Source: an uncultured Brachybacterium sp. (GTDB taxonomy: Bacteria > Actinomycetota > Actinomycetes > Actinomycetales > Dermabacteraceae). From it: 64,000 nt of DNA. The notes beneath the pieces were generated by a model, which was not told where the DNA came from, did not search any database, and worked only from the letters and a program-made list of their open reading frames with translations. The stretch covers positions 124,001 to 188,000 of the forward strand of contig NZ_CANMSY010000005.1 of NCBI RefSeq assembly GCF_947500705.1, written 5' to 3'. The position numbers and the translations under genes were made by a program. Shown piece after piece: positions 7,641 through 16,475 of this stretch (positions are counted from its first letter, which is position 1; every line of letters starts with the position of its first letter).

Positions 7641-8908
7641 CACGAGGCGGGGTCCGGCCGGCGGTCGGTCAGTGCCGACTGCAGAGCGTTCGTCCCCTCC
7701 AGGTGGGCGCGGATCTCGGCGACGGAGTCGCCGCCGGTCTTCTCGAGCAGCGCGTCCGCCAGGGCGAGCGCCACCATCGCCTCGGCGATCACCGCGGCCG
7801 GTGCCACGGCGCAGGTGTCGGAGCGCTGGTGGTTGGCGGTGGTCTGCCCACCGGTGGAGACGTCGACCGTGCGCAGCGCACGGGGGACGGTGGAGATGGG
7901 CTTGAGGGCGCCGCGCACGCGGATCACCTGGCCATTGGTGATGCCGCCCTCGAGGCCGCCGGCGCGGTTGGTCACGCGCGGGAAGGTGCCCGAGGCGCCG
8001 GAGCCATCCTGCTGCTGCGCGCCGTCGGTGGCGAGGATCTCGTCGTGCGCCTCGGAGCCGCGACGACCGGCGGTGGCGAACCCGTCGCCGATCTCGACCC
8101 CCTTCATCGCCTGGATGGACATGATCGCCTGGGCCAGCTTGCCGTCGAGGCGGCGGTCCCACTGGATGTGGGAGCCGAGGCCGACGGGCGCTCCGTAGGC
8201 CAGCACCTCGACCACTCCGCCAAGGGTGTCGCCATCGGCCTTGGCCGCATCGACCTCGGCGACCATCGCCGCGGAGGTGCGGCGGTCGAAGCAGCGCAGC
8301 GGGTCGGCATCCAACGCAACGAGATCCTCAGGCGTGGGCAGCGCCGCCTCATCGGGGACGCGCACGCTCCCCACCTGGAGGGTGTGGGAGACCAGCCGGA
8401 TCCCGGCGGCCTGCTCGAGCAGGGCAGCGGCGACCCGGCCGGCCACCACCCGGGCAGCGGTCTCGCGCGCGCTCGCGCGTTCGAGGATCGGGCGGGCCTC
8501 GTCGAAGCCGTACTTCAGCATCCCGGAGAGATCGGCGTGCCCGGGGCGCGGCCGCGAGAGCGGACGGTTGCGCGCGATCTCGCGCTCGTCCCCGGTGCCG
8601 GCATCGACCAGGAGGTCTTCACGGGCCACCGGATCGGCGCTCATGACCTTCTCCCACTTCGGCCACTCCGAGTTCGCGACCTCGATCGCGAGCGGGGAGC
8701 CGAGGGTCCTGCCGTGCCGCAGCCCGCCGTGGACGGTGAGGACGTCCTGTTCGAACTTCTGGCGGCTGCCACGGCCGTGCCCGAGCCGACGACGCGCGAG
8801 CGCGTCCTTCAGATCGTCACTGGTCAGCTCGATACCGGCGGGGACGCCGTCGAGCAGGGAGATCAGAGAGGGGCCGTGGGATTCCCCGGCCGTGAGCCAG
8901 CGCAACAT
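7640..8908 (-). CDS. aroC: Chorismate synthase
   Basis: 422 residues from the chosen ATG. AroC removes phosphate from EPSP to give chorismate and requires reduced FMN. Motifs are [14 protein letters not shown] at the N-terminus (signature GESHG with the catalytic His), [14 protein letters not shown], and [19 protein letters not shown] for flavin and substrate contact. Start choice: the family normally begins at MLRW, and CAGAAT lies seven bases before this ATG in the leaderless arrangement. Alternative starts are ATG 8917 and GTG 8941, both without a ribosome site. It is the first gene of aroC-K-B-D. In many actinobacteria this operon continues into efp-nusB; here those genes are at 46-47 kb. 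Confidence 0.95.
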   Translation of the reverse strand: MLRWLTAGESHGPSLISLLDGVPAGIELTSDDLKDALARRRLGHGRGSRQKFEQDVLTVHGGLRHGRTLGSPLAIEVANSEWPKWEKVMSADPVAREDLLVDAGTGDEREIARNRPLSRPRPGHADLSGMLKYGFDEARPILERASARETAARVVAGRVAAALLEQAAGIRLVSHTLQVGSVRVPDEAALPTPEDLVALDADPLRCFDRRTSAAMVAEVDAAKADGDTLGGVVEVLAYGAPVGLGSHIQWDRRLDGKLAQAIMSIQAMKGVEIGDGFATAGRRGSEAHDEILATDGAQQQDGSGASGTFPRVTNRAGGLEGGITNGQVIRVRGALKPISTVPRALRTVDVSTGGQTTANHQRSDTCAVAPAAVIAEAMVALALADALLEKTGGDSVAEIRAHLEGTNALQSALTDRRPDPAS

Positions 8909-8915
8909 GGCGTTC

Positions 8916-8921
8916 ATTCTG
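8916..8921 (-). promoter_or_regulatory. Putative -10 (CAGAAT) for the aro operon
   Basis: CAGAAT (minus strand) ends seven bases before the ATG at 8908. It agrees with five of the positions of TANNNT/TATAAT and supports the 8908 start. No -35 is obvious. Confidence 0.35.
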
Positions 8922-9011
8922 TCATGGCGCGCCGAGGTCACGAACCCGCGTCCGTGCGGTGGCGGACCGGGCGAGGCGCGGCCGCGCCGCGAGCACCCGG
9001 CCCGACTGCTC

Positions 9012-9842
9012 TCAGTCCTCGCCCAGCTCCACCGACTCGAACGGAGTGAGCTGCCCGACCAGCGGGACCACGTCCGCGATGCCGTCGAGCACCGCGGTGG
9101 GCCGGTACGGATAGCGGACGATCTCCTCCTCTCGCGTCGATCCCGAGAGCACCAGCAGCGAACGCATCCCCGCCTCGAGACCGGATTTCACATCCGTGTC
9201 CATCCGGTCTCCGATCATGATCGACGTCTCCGAGTGGGCACCGATCCGGTTCAGCGCGGTGCGCATCATCAGCGGGTTGGGCTTGCCGACGTAGTACGGC
9301 CGGATCCCGGTGGCCGCGGTGATCATCGCCGCGACCGAGCCGGTCGCCGGCAGCGGCCCCTCGGCACTGGGGCCGGTGACGTCCGGATTGGTGGCGATGA
9401 ACTTCGCCCCTCGGGTGATCAGACGGATCGCGCGGGTGATCGCCTCGAAGGAGTAGGTGCGGGTCTCCCCCAGCACCACGAAGTCCACATCGGAGTCGGC
9501 GAGGATGAATCCCTCCTCGTGCATGGCGCTGGTCAGGCCGGCCTCGCCGATCACATAGGCGGCTGCTCCCGGCTGCTGCTCCGCGAGGAAGCGCGCGGTG
9601 GCCAGGGCGCTGGTCCAGATCGCGGTCTCAGGGATGTCGATGCCGCTGCGGGAGAGTCGTGCCCGCAGGTCCCGCGGGGTGAAGATCGAGTTGTTGGTCA
9701 GCACCAGGAACGGGCGACCGTACTGCTGCAGCGCAGCGATGAAATCCGCTGCCCCGGGCAGCGCGGCGTCCTCGTGGACGAGCACTCCGTCCATGTCGGT
9801 GAGCCAGGAGTGGATCGGGTGGTCGGAGAGCGCGGTGGTCAT
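9012..9842 (-). CDS. HAD-superfamily class IIA hydrolase (NagD-like phosphatase)
   Basis: 276 residues. HAD IIA phosphatases of the NagD/AraL/PGP type dephosphorylate small sugar or nucleotide phosphates in the cytosol. Motif I is DMDGVLV (Asp16 nucleophile, Asp18 acid), motif II is LTNNS, motif III is the Lys in YVGKPNPLM and motif IV is [10 protein letters not shown]. The 100-residue C2 cap lies between motifs II and III. The substrate cannot be read from sequence; phosphoglycolate or nucleotide monophosphates are possibilities. The start at 9842 is chosen over the GTG at 9863 because CAGACT lies six bases before it. Downstream of rpsA but separated from it by a strong hairpin. Confidence 0.88.
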   Translation of the reverse strand: MTTALSDHPIHSWLTDMDGVLVHEDAALPGAADFIAALQQYGRPFLVLTNNSIFTPRDLRARLSRSGIDIPETAIWTSALATARFLAEQQPGAAAYVIGEAGLTSAMHEEGFILADSDVDFVVLGETRTYSFEAITRAIRLITRGAKFIATNPDVTGPSAEGPLPATGSVAAMITAATGIRPYYVGKPNPLMMRTALNRIGAHSETSIMIGDRMDTDVKSGLEAGMRSLLVLSGSTREEEIVRYPYRPTAVLDGIADVVPLVGQLTPFESVELGED

Positions 9843-9848
9843 GGCACC

Positions 9849-9854
9849 AGTCTG
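9849..9854 (-). promoter_or_regulatory. Putative -10 (CAGACT) for the HAD phosphatase gene
   Basis: CAGACT followed by six bases and the ATG at 9842, on the minus strand. It lies just downstream of the rpsA terminator hairpin, so the gene would have its own promoter. A leaderless candidate. Confidence 0.35.
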
Positions 9855-9876
9855 CCGCACCACCGCCCCCGGACGC

Positions 9877-9912
9877 GACGACGGGCGCCACCCGAAGGTG
9901 ACGCCCGTCGTC
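9877..9912 (-). terminator. rpsA terminator hairpin with UUCG loop
   Basis: Two 16-base arms (9877-9892 and 9897-9912) pair with a single mismatch and enclose a tetraloop that reads TTCG on the minus strand, an exceptionally stable loop. It begins 34 bases after the rpsA stop. No T tract follows, so it is a hairpin-only terminator candidate. Confidence 0.65.
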
Positions 9913-9946
9913 TCTGTCAGTCGCTGATCAGCCGATCAGCAGCGGA

Positions 9947-11446
9947 TCAGTTTCCGGTGAGCTTGGCGCGCAGGGCGGCCAGGGCCTCGTCGGAGGCGAG
10001 AGTGCCCTCGTCCGCGGAACTCGACTGGTAGGAGGACTGCGACGCGGGCGCCGAGGACTCCGTGGAGGAAGAGGATGAGGACGACGTGGAGGCGGCGGCC
10101 GGAGCGTTCGCGGACTCCTCGTCAGCCTTGATCGCCTCGACGACCTGCGCCTTGTGAGCGGTCCAGCGCTCGTACGCAGCCGCGTACTGGCCTTCCCACA
10201 CCTCGCGCTGGGCGTCGTAGCCCTCGAGCCACTCGTTGGTCTCCGGATCGAAGCCCTCGGGGTACTTGTACTCGCCGTTGGCGTCGTACTCTGCAGCCAT
10301 GCCGTAGAGCGCGGGATCGAAGGTCGAGTCGTCGCCCTCGGGGTCCACGCCCTCGTTCGCCTGCTTGAGCGACAGCGAGATGCGGCGACGCTCGAGATCA
10401 ATGTCGATGACCTTGACGAAGACGTCCTGGTCGACGGTGACGACCTGCTCGGGCAGATCAACGTGGCGCTGAGCCAGCTCGGAGATGTGCACGAGGCCCT
10501 CGATGCCGTCCTCGACGCGCACGAACGCACCGAAGGGAACGAGCTTGGTGACCTTGCCCGGGACGACCTCGCCGATGGCGTGGGTGCGGGCGAAGAGCTG
10601 CCACGGGTCCTCCTGGGTCGCCTTCAGCGACAGGGAGACGCGCTCGCGGTCCATGTCCACGTCGAGCACCTCGACGGAGACCTTCTGGCCGACCTCGACA
10701 ACCTCGGAGGGGTGGTCGATGTGCTTCCAGGACAGCTCGGAGACGTGCACCAGGCCGTCGACGCCGCCGAGATCGACGAAGGCGCCGAAGTTGACGATGG
10801 AGGACACAGCGCCCTCGCGGACCTGGCCCTTCTGGAGGGTCTGCAGGAAGTCCGAGCGGACCGCGGACTGGGTCTCCTCGAGGTAGGCACGGCGCGACAG
10901 GACCACGTTGTTGCGGTTCTTGTCGAGCTCGATGATCTTCGCCTCGATCTCCTGGCCGACGTAGGGCTGCAGGTCGCGCACGCGACGCATCTCGACGAGG
11001 GAGGCGGGGAGGAAGCCGCGCAGGCCGATGTCGACGATGAGGCCGCCCTTGACGACCTCGATGACGCGGCCGGTGACGACGCCCTCGTCTTCCTTGATCT
11101 GCTCGATCGTGCCCCAGGCGCGCTCGTACTGTGCGCGCTTCTTGGACAGGATCAGGCGGCCTTCCTTGTCCTCCTTCTGGAGAACCAGGGCCTCGATCTC
11201 GTCGCCGACCTCGACGACCTCGCCGGGGTCGACATCGTGCTTGATGGACAGCTCGCGCGAGGGGATGACGCCCTCGGTCTTGTAGCCGATGTCCAGGAGG
11301 ACTTCGTCGTGATCGACCTTCACCACAGTGCCTTCGACGATGTCGCCATCGTTGAAGTACTTGATGGTCGCATCGATGGCTGCCATGAGTTCGTCGGCGC
11401 CGCCGATGTCGTTGATGGCGATCTGGGGGGTCGTGGTGTCGGTCAT
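9947..11446 (-). CDS. rpsA: 30S ribosomal protein S1
   Basis: 499 residues. S1 helps recruit mRNA to the 30S subunit. Four S1 (OB-fold) repeats are visible: about 33-105 (GDIVEGTVVKV), 120-185 (GVVTGRVIEVVKGG), 207-278 (VREGAVSSIVNFGAFVDL) and 292-365 (VVPGKVTKLVPFGAFVRV). Repeats 3 and 4 have the strongest RNA-binding consensus. The remaining 130 residues are acidic, followed by a very Ser-rich low-complexity stretch near 455-480 and an ALAALRAKLTGN end resembling the conserved actinobacterial S1 tail. The ATG at 11446 follows a CGGAG-type ribosome site. The gene has a leader of about 130 bases with a UUCG hairpin and a terminator downstream. Confidence 0.96.
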   Translation of the reverse strand: MTDTTTPQIAINDIGGADELMAAIDATIKYFNDGDIVEGTVVKVDHDEVLLDIGYKTEGVIPSRELSIKHDVDPGEVVEVGDEIEALVLQKEDKEGRLILSKKRAQYERAWGTIEQIKEDEGVVTGRVIEVVKGGLIVDIGLRGFLPASLVEMRRVRDLQPYVGQEIEAKIIELDKNRNNVVLSRRAYLEETQSAVRSDFLQTLQKGQVREGAVSSIVNFGAFVDLGGVDGLVHVSELSWKHIDHPSEVVEVGQKVSVEVLDVDMDRERVSLSLKATQEDPWQLFARTHAIGEVVPGKVTKLVPFGAFVRVEDGIEGLVHISELAQRHVDLPEQVVTVDQDVFVKVIDIDLERRRISLSLKQANEGVDPEGDDSTFDPALYGMAAEYDANGEYKYPEGFDPETNEWLEGYDAQREVWEGQYAAAYERWTAHKAQVVEAIKADEESANAPAAASTSSSSSSSTESSAPASQSSYQSSSADEGTLASDEALAALRAKLTGN

Positions 11447-11499
11447 GTAGGTAAGGACTCCGTCGGGACAGGAAATGAGTAGGGTCGATGGACGTGCAA

Positions 11500-11515
11500 G
11501 CCCTCCGAAGAGGGC
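11500..11515 (-). promoter_or_regulatory. UUCG hairpin in the rpsA leader
   Basis: GCCCTC, loop TTCG, GAGGGC on the minus strand: a perfect 6-bp stem, 53 bases before the rpsA ATG. It lies inside the inferred 5' UTR. It may stabilise the mRNA or serve as an autoregulatory S1 site; nothing in the sequence decides this. Confidence 0.4.
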
Positions 11516-11583
11516 CTGTCGGTGCCCGTGCCGCGTACGACGTGGTGAACACGGCGCGGCCGGCTCGGCCACAGACCTTCGAA

Positions 11584-11589
11584 AGCCTA
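11584..11589 (-). promoter_or_regulatory. Putative -10 (TAGGCT) for rpsA
   Basis: TAGGCT on the minus strand lies 137 bases before the rpsA ATG, in the 283-base gap between rpsA and polA (11447-11729). Transcription from it would give a structured leader. The rest of the gap holds no gene that I can support. Confidence 0.35.
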
Positions 11590-11729
11590 ACAGCCCAGGC
11601 GAGGAACCGCGAGGGCAGGACGGTCCGGAACGCGGGTGGCGGATGTGAGTTCCGTCCTGATCCTCCCGCTGCGGCTCCCGTGGCCCCGAGTCGTCCGTGG
11701 ATCTCGCCGTGCGCCCTGCCGAGGGGGCC

Positions 11730-14447
11730 TCAGTGCGCCGCCTCGCGCCAGGTGCGGCCGATGCCGATCCCGACCTCGAGCGGCACCGAGAGCTGGTAGG
11801 CGGAGTCCATGCCGTCCTCGACGATCTCCCGTACCTGGTCGATCTCGCCGGGCGCGACCTCGACCACGAGCTCGTCATGCACCTGGAGCAGCATCCGGGA
11901 CGAGAGCTCCGCGTCGCGCATCCGCTGCTCGACGGCGAGCATCGCGAGCTTGATGATGTCCGCGGCGCTGCCCTGGATCGGCGAGTTCAGTGCCACCCGC
12001 TCGGCGTTCTCACGGCGCTGGCGGTTGTCGGAGGTGAGGTCCGGGAGGTAGCGGCGGCGGCCGAGGATGGTCTCGGTGTAGCCGGTGGTGCGGGCCGTCT
12101 CCACGCTCTGCTGGAGGTAGTCGCGCACCCCGCCGAAGCGTTCGAAGTAGCCGTCGCGCAGCGCGGTCGCCTCGGCGCGGGAGATCCGCAGCTGGCGGGA
12201 CAGGCCGAAGGCCGACAGCCCGTAGGCCAGGCCGTAGCTGACCGCCTTCGTCTTCGAGCGCATCGCCGGATCCACCGCATCGGGGCTCACCCCGAACACC
12301 CGTGAAGCGACGAAGTTGTGCAGATCCTCGCCGGAGTTGAACGCCTCGATCAGGCCCTCATCCTCGGAGAGGTGCGCCATGATGCGCATCTCGATCTGCG
12401 AGTAGTCGGCGGTCAGCAGGGACTCGAAACCGTCCCCGGCGACGAAGACGTCGCGGATCCGCTGCCCTTCGGCGGTGCGCACGGGGATGTTCTGGAGGTT
12501 CGGCTCGGTGGAGGCCAGCCGCCCGGTCGCAGCGGCGGTCTGCTGGAAGGTGGTGTGCACGCGGGAGCTGCTGTCCACCACCTTGTCCAGACCCACCAGA
12601 TAGCCGGTCAGCTTGCTCATCTCGCGGAAGCGCAGCAGCCAGGAGAGGAAGCGATGGCCGGCGGAGTCCGGGTCCAGGGACTCGGAGAGGTCGGTCAGCG
12701 ATTCGGCGTCGGTCGAGTGGCCCGAGGAGATCTTCCGCGTGGTCGGCAGCGAGAGCGTCTCGAACAGCACCACCTGCAGCTGCTTGGGTGAGGCGAGGTT
12801 GACCTCCTCCCCGACGATCTCACCGGCCTCACGCTTGGCCTGGGCGACGAAGCCCTCGAACTCCTGGCGCAGCGAGGCGACCTCTTCGCCGTCGAGCGCG
12901 ATCCCGCGCTCGTGCATGGTCTCTAGCACCGCCTGCAGGGGACGCTCGAGCTCGTCCAGGATGCGAAGAGCCCAGGGCTCCTGTGCGAGGCTCGCGCTGA
13001 GCGCCGCCGCCGCCGGGTGGAGCGCGGCAGCAGCTGACGCGAGGCGGGAGCCCGCGCGGGCGACGTGCTCGGCGCGCACCTCCGGGGTCTCCTTCGAGAG
13101 GGTCGAGGGGGCGGGCTTGCGGGGGCGCGGCTCGAAGGTCGCGCCGCCGAACTCGGTGCCGAGCGCCTCCGCGTCATAGGTGCGGGCACCGGGCCGCAGC
13201 ACGAAGGAATCCAGGGAGAGATCGTGCAGCTGGGCCTGGGGGCGGTAACCGTGCTCGGCCAGCCAGGAACGGACCGCCGGAGCATCGGCGACCAGGATCT
13301 CCGTCGCGCGATCGAGAGCGGAGGCGAGCAGGGAGGAGCTCTCCGAGTCGAGCCGTTCCAGCGCCACCGCACCGCGGGCATCTGCTGTGGCCAATCCCAG
13401 CAGTGCACCGCCGCGGACGTCGTCGACCACATCGAGGGCGAGGACCTCGCTCCCCGTGTCCAGCAGCTCCTGCAGTCCGGTGACGTCCTCGATCGTGAGG
13501 GCCTCGACGGTCTGCTGCTCCTCCTCGGCGACCGCCGCCGCCACCGTCTCGCCGAGCAGCGCCGCCGGCAGGTCCCGGCGGATGGTGTCACCGAAGGCCA
13601 GGTCGTCGAACACCTCGAGCGTGCGGGTGCGGTCACCGCCGCCGAGGGCGTAGTGCGCAGGATCCTCGGGCAGGTCAAGAGTGGTGTACGCGGCATTCAT
13701 CAAGCGGTTCCGCTCGACGGCTTCGAGATTGTCGCGCAGGGACTGACCGGCCTTGCCTTTGATCTCGCCGGCGTGGGCGATCACCCCGGGCAGGTCGCCG
13801 TACTGGACGATCCACTTCGCGGCCGTCTTCGGGCCGACGCCCGGGACACCGGGGAGGTTGTCCGCCGCCTCACCCACCAGCGCCGCGAGGTCCGAATAGC
13901 GCTCCGGGGGGACGCCGTACCTCTCCTCCACGGCCGCCGGGGTCATCCGACGCATCTCGGTGACGCCCTTGATGGGCTGCAGCAGGGTGACCTTCTCACC
14001 GACCAGCTGGATCGCATCGCGGTCGCTCGTGACGATCAGCGCCTCGTCGCCCGCGGCCTCGGCGCGCGCGGCGAGGGTGGCGATGATGTCGTCGGCCTCG
14101 TAGTCCTCGTAGGTGAGCCAGCGCACCCCCAGGGCATCCAGCACCTGTTGGATCAGACCGATCTGGCCATGGAAGGCCGCCGGGGTCTCGTCGCGACCGC
14201 CTTTGTACTGGTCGTAGATGCGGTCACGGAAGGTGCCGCCGGGCAGGTCGAAGGCGACCGCGAGGTGCGTCGGCCGCTCGGAGGCGACCACGTTGATGAT
14301 CATGCGGGTGAAGCCGTACACGGCGTTGGTGGCCTGCCCTCGGCCATCGCTGAAGCCCTCCGCCGGCAGGGCGAAGAAGGCGCGGAACGCCATCGCATGC
14401 CCGTCGATGAGGAGGATCCGCTGGTCGTCGGTGTCACTCGCAGTCAT
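11730..14447 (-). CDS. polA: DNA polymerase I
   Basis: 905 residues. PolA fills gaps and removes Okazaki RNA primers. The N-terminal 5' nuclease domain (about 14-300) shows LLIDGHAMAFRAFFAL, EADDIIATLA and LVGEAADNLPGVPGVGPKTAAKW (helix-hairpin-helix). The middle 3'-5' exonuclease-like domain lacks the DxE catalytic motif, as usual in actinobacteria, so no proofreading is expected. Polymerase motifs are A, TADYSQIEMRI; B, RSKTKAVSYGLAYGLSAFGL; and C, LLQVHDELV. The ATG at 14447 is chosen because the nuclease fold starts soon after; an upstream GTG-type extension is not family-like. It is divergent from the thioesterase gene, with 64 bases between. Confidence 0.97.
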   Translation of the reverse strand: MTASDTDDQRILLIDGHAMAFRAFFALPAEGFSDGRGQATNAVYGFTRMIINVVASERPTHLAVAFDLPGGTFRDRIYDQYKGGRDETPAAFHGQIGLIQQVLDALGVRWLTYEDYEADDIIATLAARAEAAGDEALIVTSDRDAIQLVGEKVTLLQPIKGVTEMRRMTPAAVEERYGVPPERYSDLAALVGEAADNLPGVPGVGPKTAAKWIVQYGDLPGVIAHAGEIKGKAGQSLRDNLEAVERNRLMNAAYTTLDLPEDPAHYALGGGDRTRTLEVFDDLAFGDTIRRDLPAALLGETVAAAVAEEEQQTVEALTIEDVTGLQELLDTGSEVLALDVVDDVRGGALLGLATADARGAVALERLDSESSSLLASALDRATEILVADAPAVRSWLAEHGYRPQAQLHDLSLDSFVLRPGARTYDAEALGTEFGGATFEPRPRKPAPSTLSKETPEVRAEHVARAGSRLASAAAALHPAAAALSASLAQEPWALRILDELERPLQAVLETMHERGIALDGEEVASLRQEFEGFVAQAKREAGEIVGEEVNLASPKQLQVVLFETLSLPTTRKISSGHSTDAESLTDLSESLDPDSAGHRFLSWLLRFREMSKLTGYLVGLDKVVDSSSRVHTTFQQTAAATGRLASTEPNLQNIPVRTAEGQRIRDVFVAGDGFESLLTADYSQIEMRIMAHLSEDEGLIEAFNSGEDLHNFVASRVFGVSPDAVDPAMRSKTKAVSYGLAYGLSAFGLSRQLRISRAEATALRDGYFERFGGVRDYLQQSVETARTTGYTETILGRRRYLPDLTSDNRQRRENAERVALNSPIQGSAADIIKLAMLAVEQRMRDAELSSRMLLQVHDELVVEVAPGEIDQVREIVEDGMDSAYQLSVPLEVGIGIGRTWREAAH

Positions 14448-14499
14448 GGGGAGCAGTCTCCCATGTCGCGCCGACCCCTGCCTCCCCGCCGGGTTGTGG

Positions 14500-14505
14500 C
14501 ACGCT
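14500..14505 (+). promoter_or_regulatory. Putative -10 (CACGCT) for the thioesterase gene
   Basis: CACGCT followed by six bases and the ATG at 14512, with no ribosome site. The hexamer is only a partial match to TANNNT; the spacing is the main support. Confidence 0.3.
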
Positions 14506-14511
14506 CGTGGC

Positions 14512-14973
14512 ATGACCGCCAGCAATCGCCCTGACCACCTCGATGCTCCCCCGCTGAGCCCTCAGCTACGCGCGCACTTCGCCCCGCTCCTGCGCGGCAC
14601 CCTGGTGGAGCGGTGCGGGATGGAGCTGCGGACGCTCGACGCGTCCGGCGGGACGATCAGCATGCCGGTGGCAGGCAACCTGCAGCCGGCCGGGCTGCTG
14701 CACGGCGGGGCGACGATCGCCCTGGCGGAGACCATCGCGTCGTTCTGCGCGATCCTGCGGGCCCGCGAGGTCCACGGCGACGGTGCGCAGGCTGTGGGAA
14801 CCTCGGTCTCCGCGCTGCATCATCGCTCGGCGAAGCAGGGTGCAGTGCTCGGAACCTGCCGCGCCCTGCATCTCGGGCGCCAGGTGGCGAGCTATCTGGT
14901 GGAGGTGCACGACGAGCAGGGCACGCTGCTGAGCACGATCACCGTCTCCACCCAGCTGCTCGCGCCGCGCTGA
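14512..14973 (+). CDS. PaaI-type hotdog-fold thioesterase
   Basis: 153 residues with the single hotdog domain of the PaaI/YdiI thioesterase family, which hydrolyse acyl-CoA (for example phenylacetyl-CoA or 1,4-dihydroxy-2-naphthoyl-CoA). The signature is PAGLLHGGATIALAETIAS (about 61-80): the HGG turn and the Glu on the long helix form the active site. GTSVSALHHRSAKQG follows as the second core strand region. The gene sits next to polA in a position where mycobacteria also carry small acyl-CoA genes, so a housekeeping role is likely. Substrate unknown. It converges with the lipoprotein gene at 15057. Confidence 0.85.
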   Translation: MTASNRPDHLDAPPLSPQLRAHFAPLLRGTLVERCGMELRTLDASGGTISMPVAGNLQPAGLLHGGATIALAETIASFCAILRAREVHGDGAQAVGTSVSALHHRSAKQGAVLGTCRALHLGRQVASYLVEVHDEQGTLLSTITVSTQLLAPR

Positions 14974-15031
14974 CCGACGCGCACGCCCCGCGGCTCGGAA
15001 CCGGCACGGCTCAGCACGGTCTCACCTCCTC

Positions 15032-15056
15032 GGGAGACTCGAAGCTGCCGTCTCCC
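15032..15056. terminator. Hairpin between thioesterase and lipoprotein genes
   Basis: GGGAGAC (15032-15038), 11-base loop, GTCTCCC (15050-15056). It abuts the stop of the substrate-binding lipoprotein gene and lies between two convergent genes. A second pairing, GTCTC 15019-15023 with GAGAC 15034-15038, is mutually exclusive. Confidence 0.4.
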
Positions 15057-16430
15057 CTACTCGGGAGCCTCGAAGTTCTTCGCGGTGCCGCGCTGCAGCA
15101 CATTGGCCTCGGACCAGGTGTACTCGCGGAGCTCTCCGAGCCGGGCATCGGACTGCGGGCCCAGCTCGAACTTCCCCATCCGCCCGGAGTACGCGACGGT
15201 CGCCCTCTCCCCCGCCTCCAGCGCCGTCCTCATCACCTGACGGCACGCGCCGTAGTCGCTGCAGGCCTCCGTGCCCGTCAGGATCGCGGGGATCGCCGCC
15301 GCCAGCGCCGTCCCTTCGACCGAGAGCGCATGCTGAGCTGCCAGGCAGGCCATGGTGAATGCGTCATAGCCCTGCTGCGAATAGGCATACCCGAAGCGCA
15401 GGAAGTCGGCGCTGATGTTGAGCATCATGTTCTCGTGCTCGATCGTGAGCTCGGCGCCCGGTTCATAGCTGGTCGCCGAGGTCAGAGAGTCCGGAGAGAG
15501 ATCCTTCGCCACCTGTTCGCGCGAGTAGTCGACCGTCGCCGCCGGAGCGAGCCGCTTGGGGAACTCGACGGTGGGCCGCTGCCCCTCATCGAGAGTTGCG
15601 TCATAGAGCGCCGACAGGAAAGGGGCGGCCTCTGCGCCGCCGTTGAAGACCAGCAGGGCCGGCGGGGCATCGGTCACCGCCTTCACCCGGGCTGCGATGT
15701 CGCCGAAGTTCCCGACCTCGTAGAACTGCTGGGAGAGCACCTCTCCGCTGCGTGGCGCGAGGATCTGCTCGAGTTCGAGCAGCAGGCTCCTGCCCTGCAG
15801 GGTGTCCTCCGAGAGATAGGCGATCGTTCCGGGCGGTCCGGCCTTATCCGCCGTGCTCCCGATCGCGATCTCGGCATACTGCGCCGCCATCGTGCGATCC
15901 GTGGGAGAGAGTCGCACCAGCAGGTTCGCGGTCTGCACCTCCGGCTCGCGCAGATCCCGGCCGGAGGTGAACACATCGATCACCGCCATCCCCGCCTCGA
16001 CCAGGGCTGGCATCGCCGCGATCAGCGACTCCTCGTCGATCGACGTGATCACGCAGGTCACGCCGGAATCGGCCATACCCTGGATGACGGTGGAGAGATC
16101 CTCCCCGGGCTCCTGCATCACGTACCGCTCGGAGAGCTCGACCTCATAGCCGAACAGCCCGTCCCAGCGGGCGTTCACATCGATCCGGGCCATGGTGATC
16201 GAGACCGCGATCGCGTCCTCGAAAGACGCCATCCGGCCGTAGTTCGCACCGATCTGACCGATCACCAGCGGGGTCTCGGGTTCCGAGAGGGCTGCAGCCG
16301 TGGCCGCGGGAGTGGTCGCGCGACGACGCCCTCGACGCATGCCGCCTTCACCGCAGGCCGTCAGCGCGCCCGTCCCGAGCACCCCCGCTCCGAGCCCGCG
16401 CACCAGCGTGCGCCGTGAGATCGCCATCAC
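15057..16430 (-). CDS. Tat-exported lipoprotein, branched-chain-amino-acid-type substrate-binding protein
   Basis: 457 residues. The N-terminus SRRTLVRGLGAGVLGTGALT followed by Ala-Cys combines a twin-arginine motif with a lipobox (LTAC, Cys26), so the protein should be exported folded and lipid-anchored outside the membrane. A low-complexity linker (about 30-48) precedes a periplasmic-binding fold: LVIGQIGANYGRMASFEDAI resembles the start of LivJ/AmiC-type proteins. No permease or ATPase gene is adjacent, so it is an orphan sensor or binding protein. GTG 16430 is taken because GGAAGGGGAG lies upstream; ATG 16427 is possible. It is 45 bases downstream of pdtaR on the same strand. Ligand unknown. 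Confidence 0.8.
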   Translation of the reverse strand: MMAISRRTLVRGLGAGVLGTGALTACGEGGMRRGRRRATTPAATAAALSEPETPLVIGQIGANYGRMASFEDAIAVSITMARIDVNARWDGLFGYEVELSERYVMQEPGEDLSTVIQGMADSGVTCVITSIDEESLIAAMPALVEAGMAVIDVFTSGRDLREPEVQTANLLVRLSPTDRTMAAQYAEIAIGSTADKAGPPGTIAYLSEDTLQGRSLLLELEQILAPRSGEVLSQQFYEVGNFGDIAARVKAVTDAPPALLVFNGGAEAAPFLSALYDATLDEGQRPTVEFPKRLAPAATVDYSREQVAKDLSPDSLTSATSYEPGAELTIEHENMMLNISADFLRFGYAYSQQGYDAFTMACLAAQHALSVEGTALAAAIPAILTGTEACSDYGACRQVMRTALEAGERATVAYSGRMGKFELGPQSDARLGELREYTWSEANVLQRGTAKNFEAPE

Positions 16431-16475
16431 CCCGCAGCTCCCCTTCCGTCCCGGCCCACCCCGGCCCTGGCGATG

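Noticed and set aside
8908-8941. Upstream starts of aroC at 8917 (ATG) and 8941 (GTG)
   Set aside because: The family begins at MLRW and neither upstream start has a ribosome site; kept as alternatives only.
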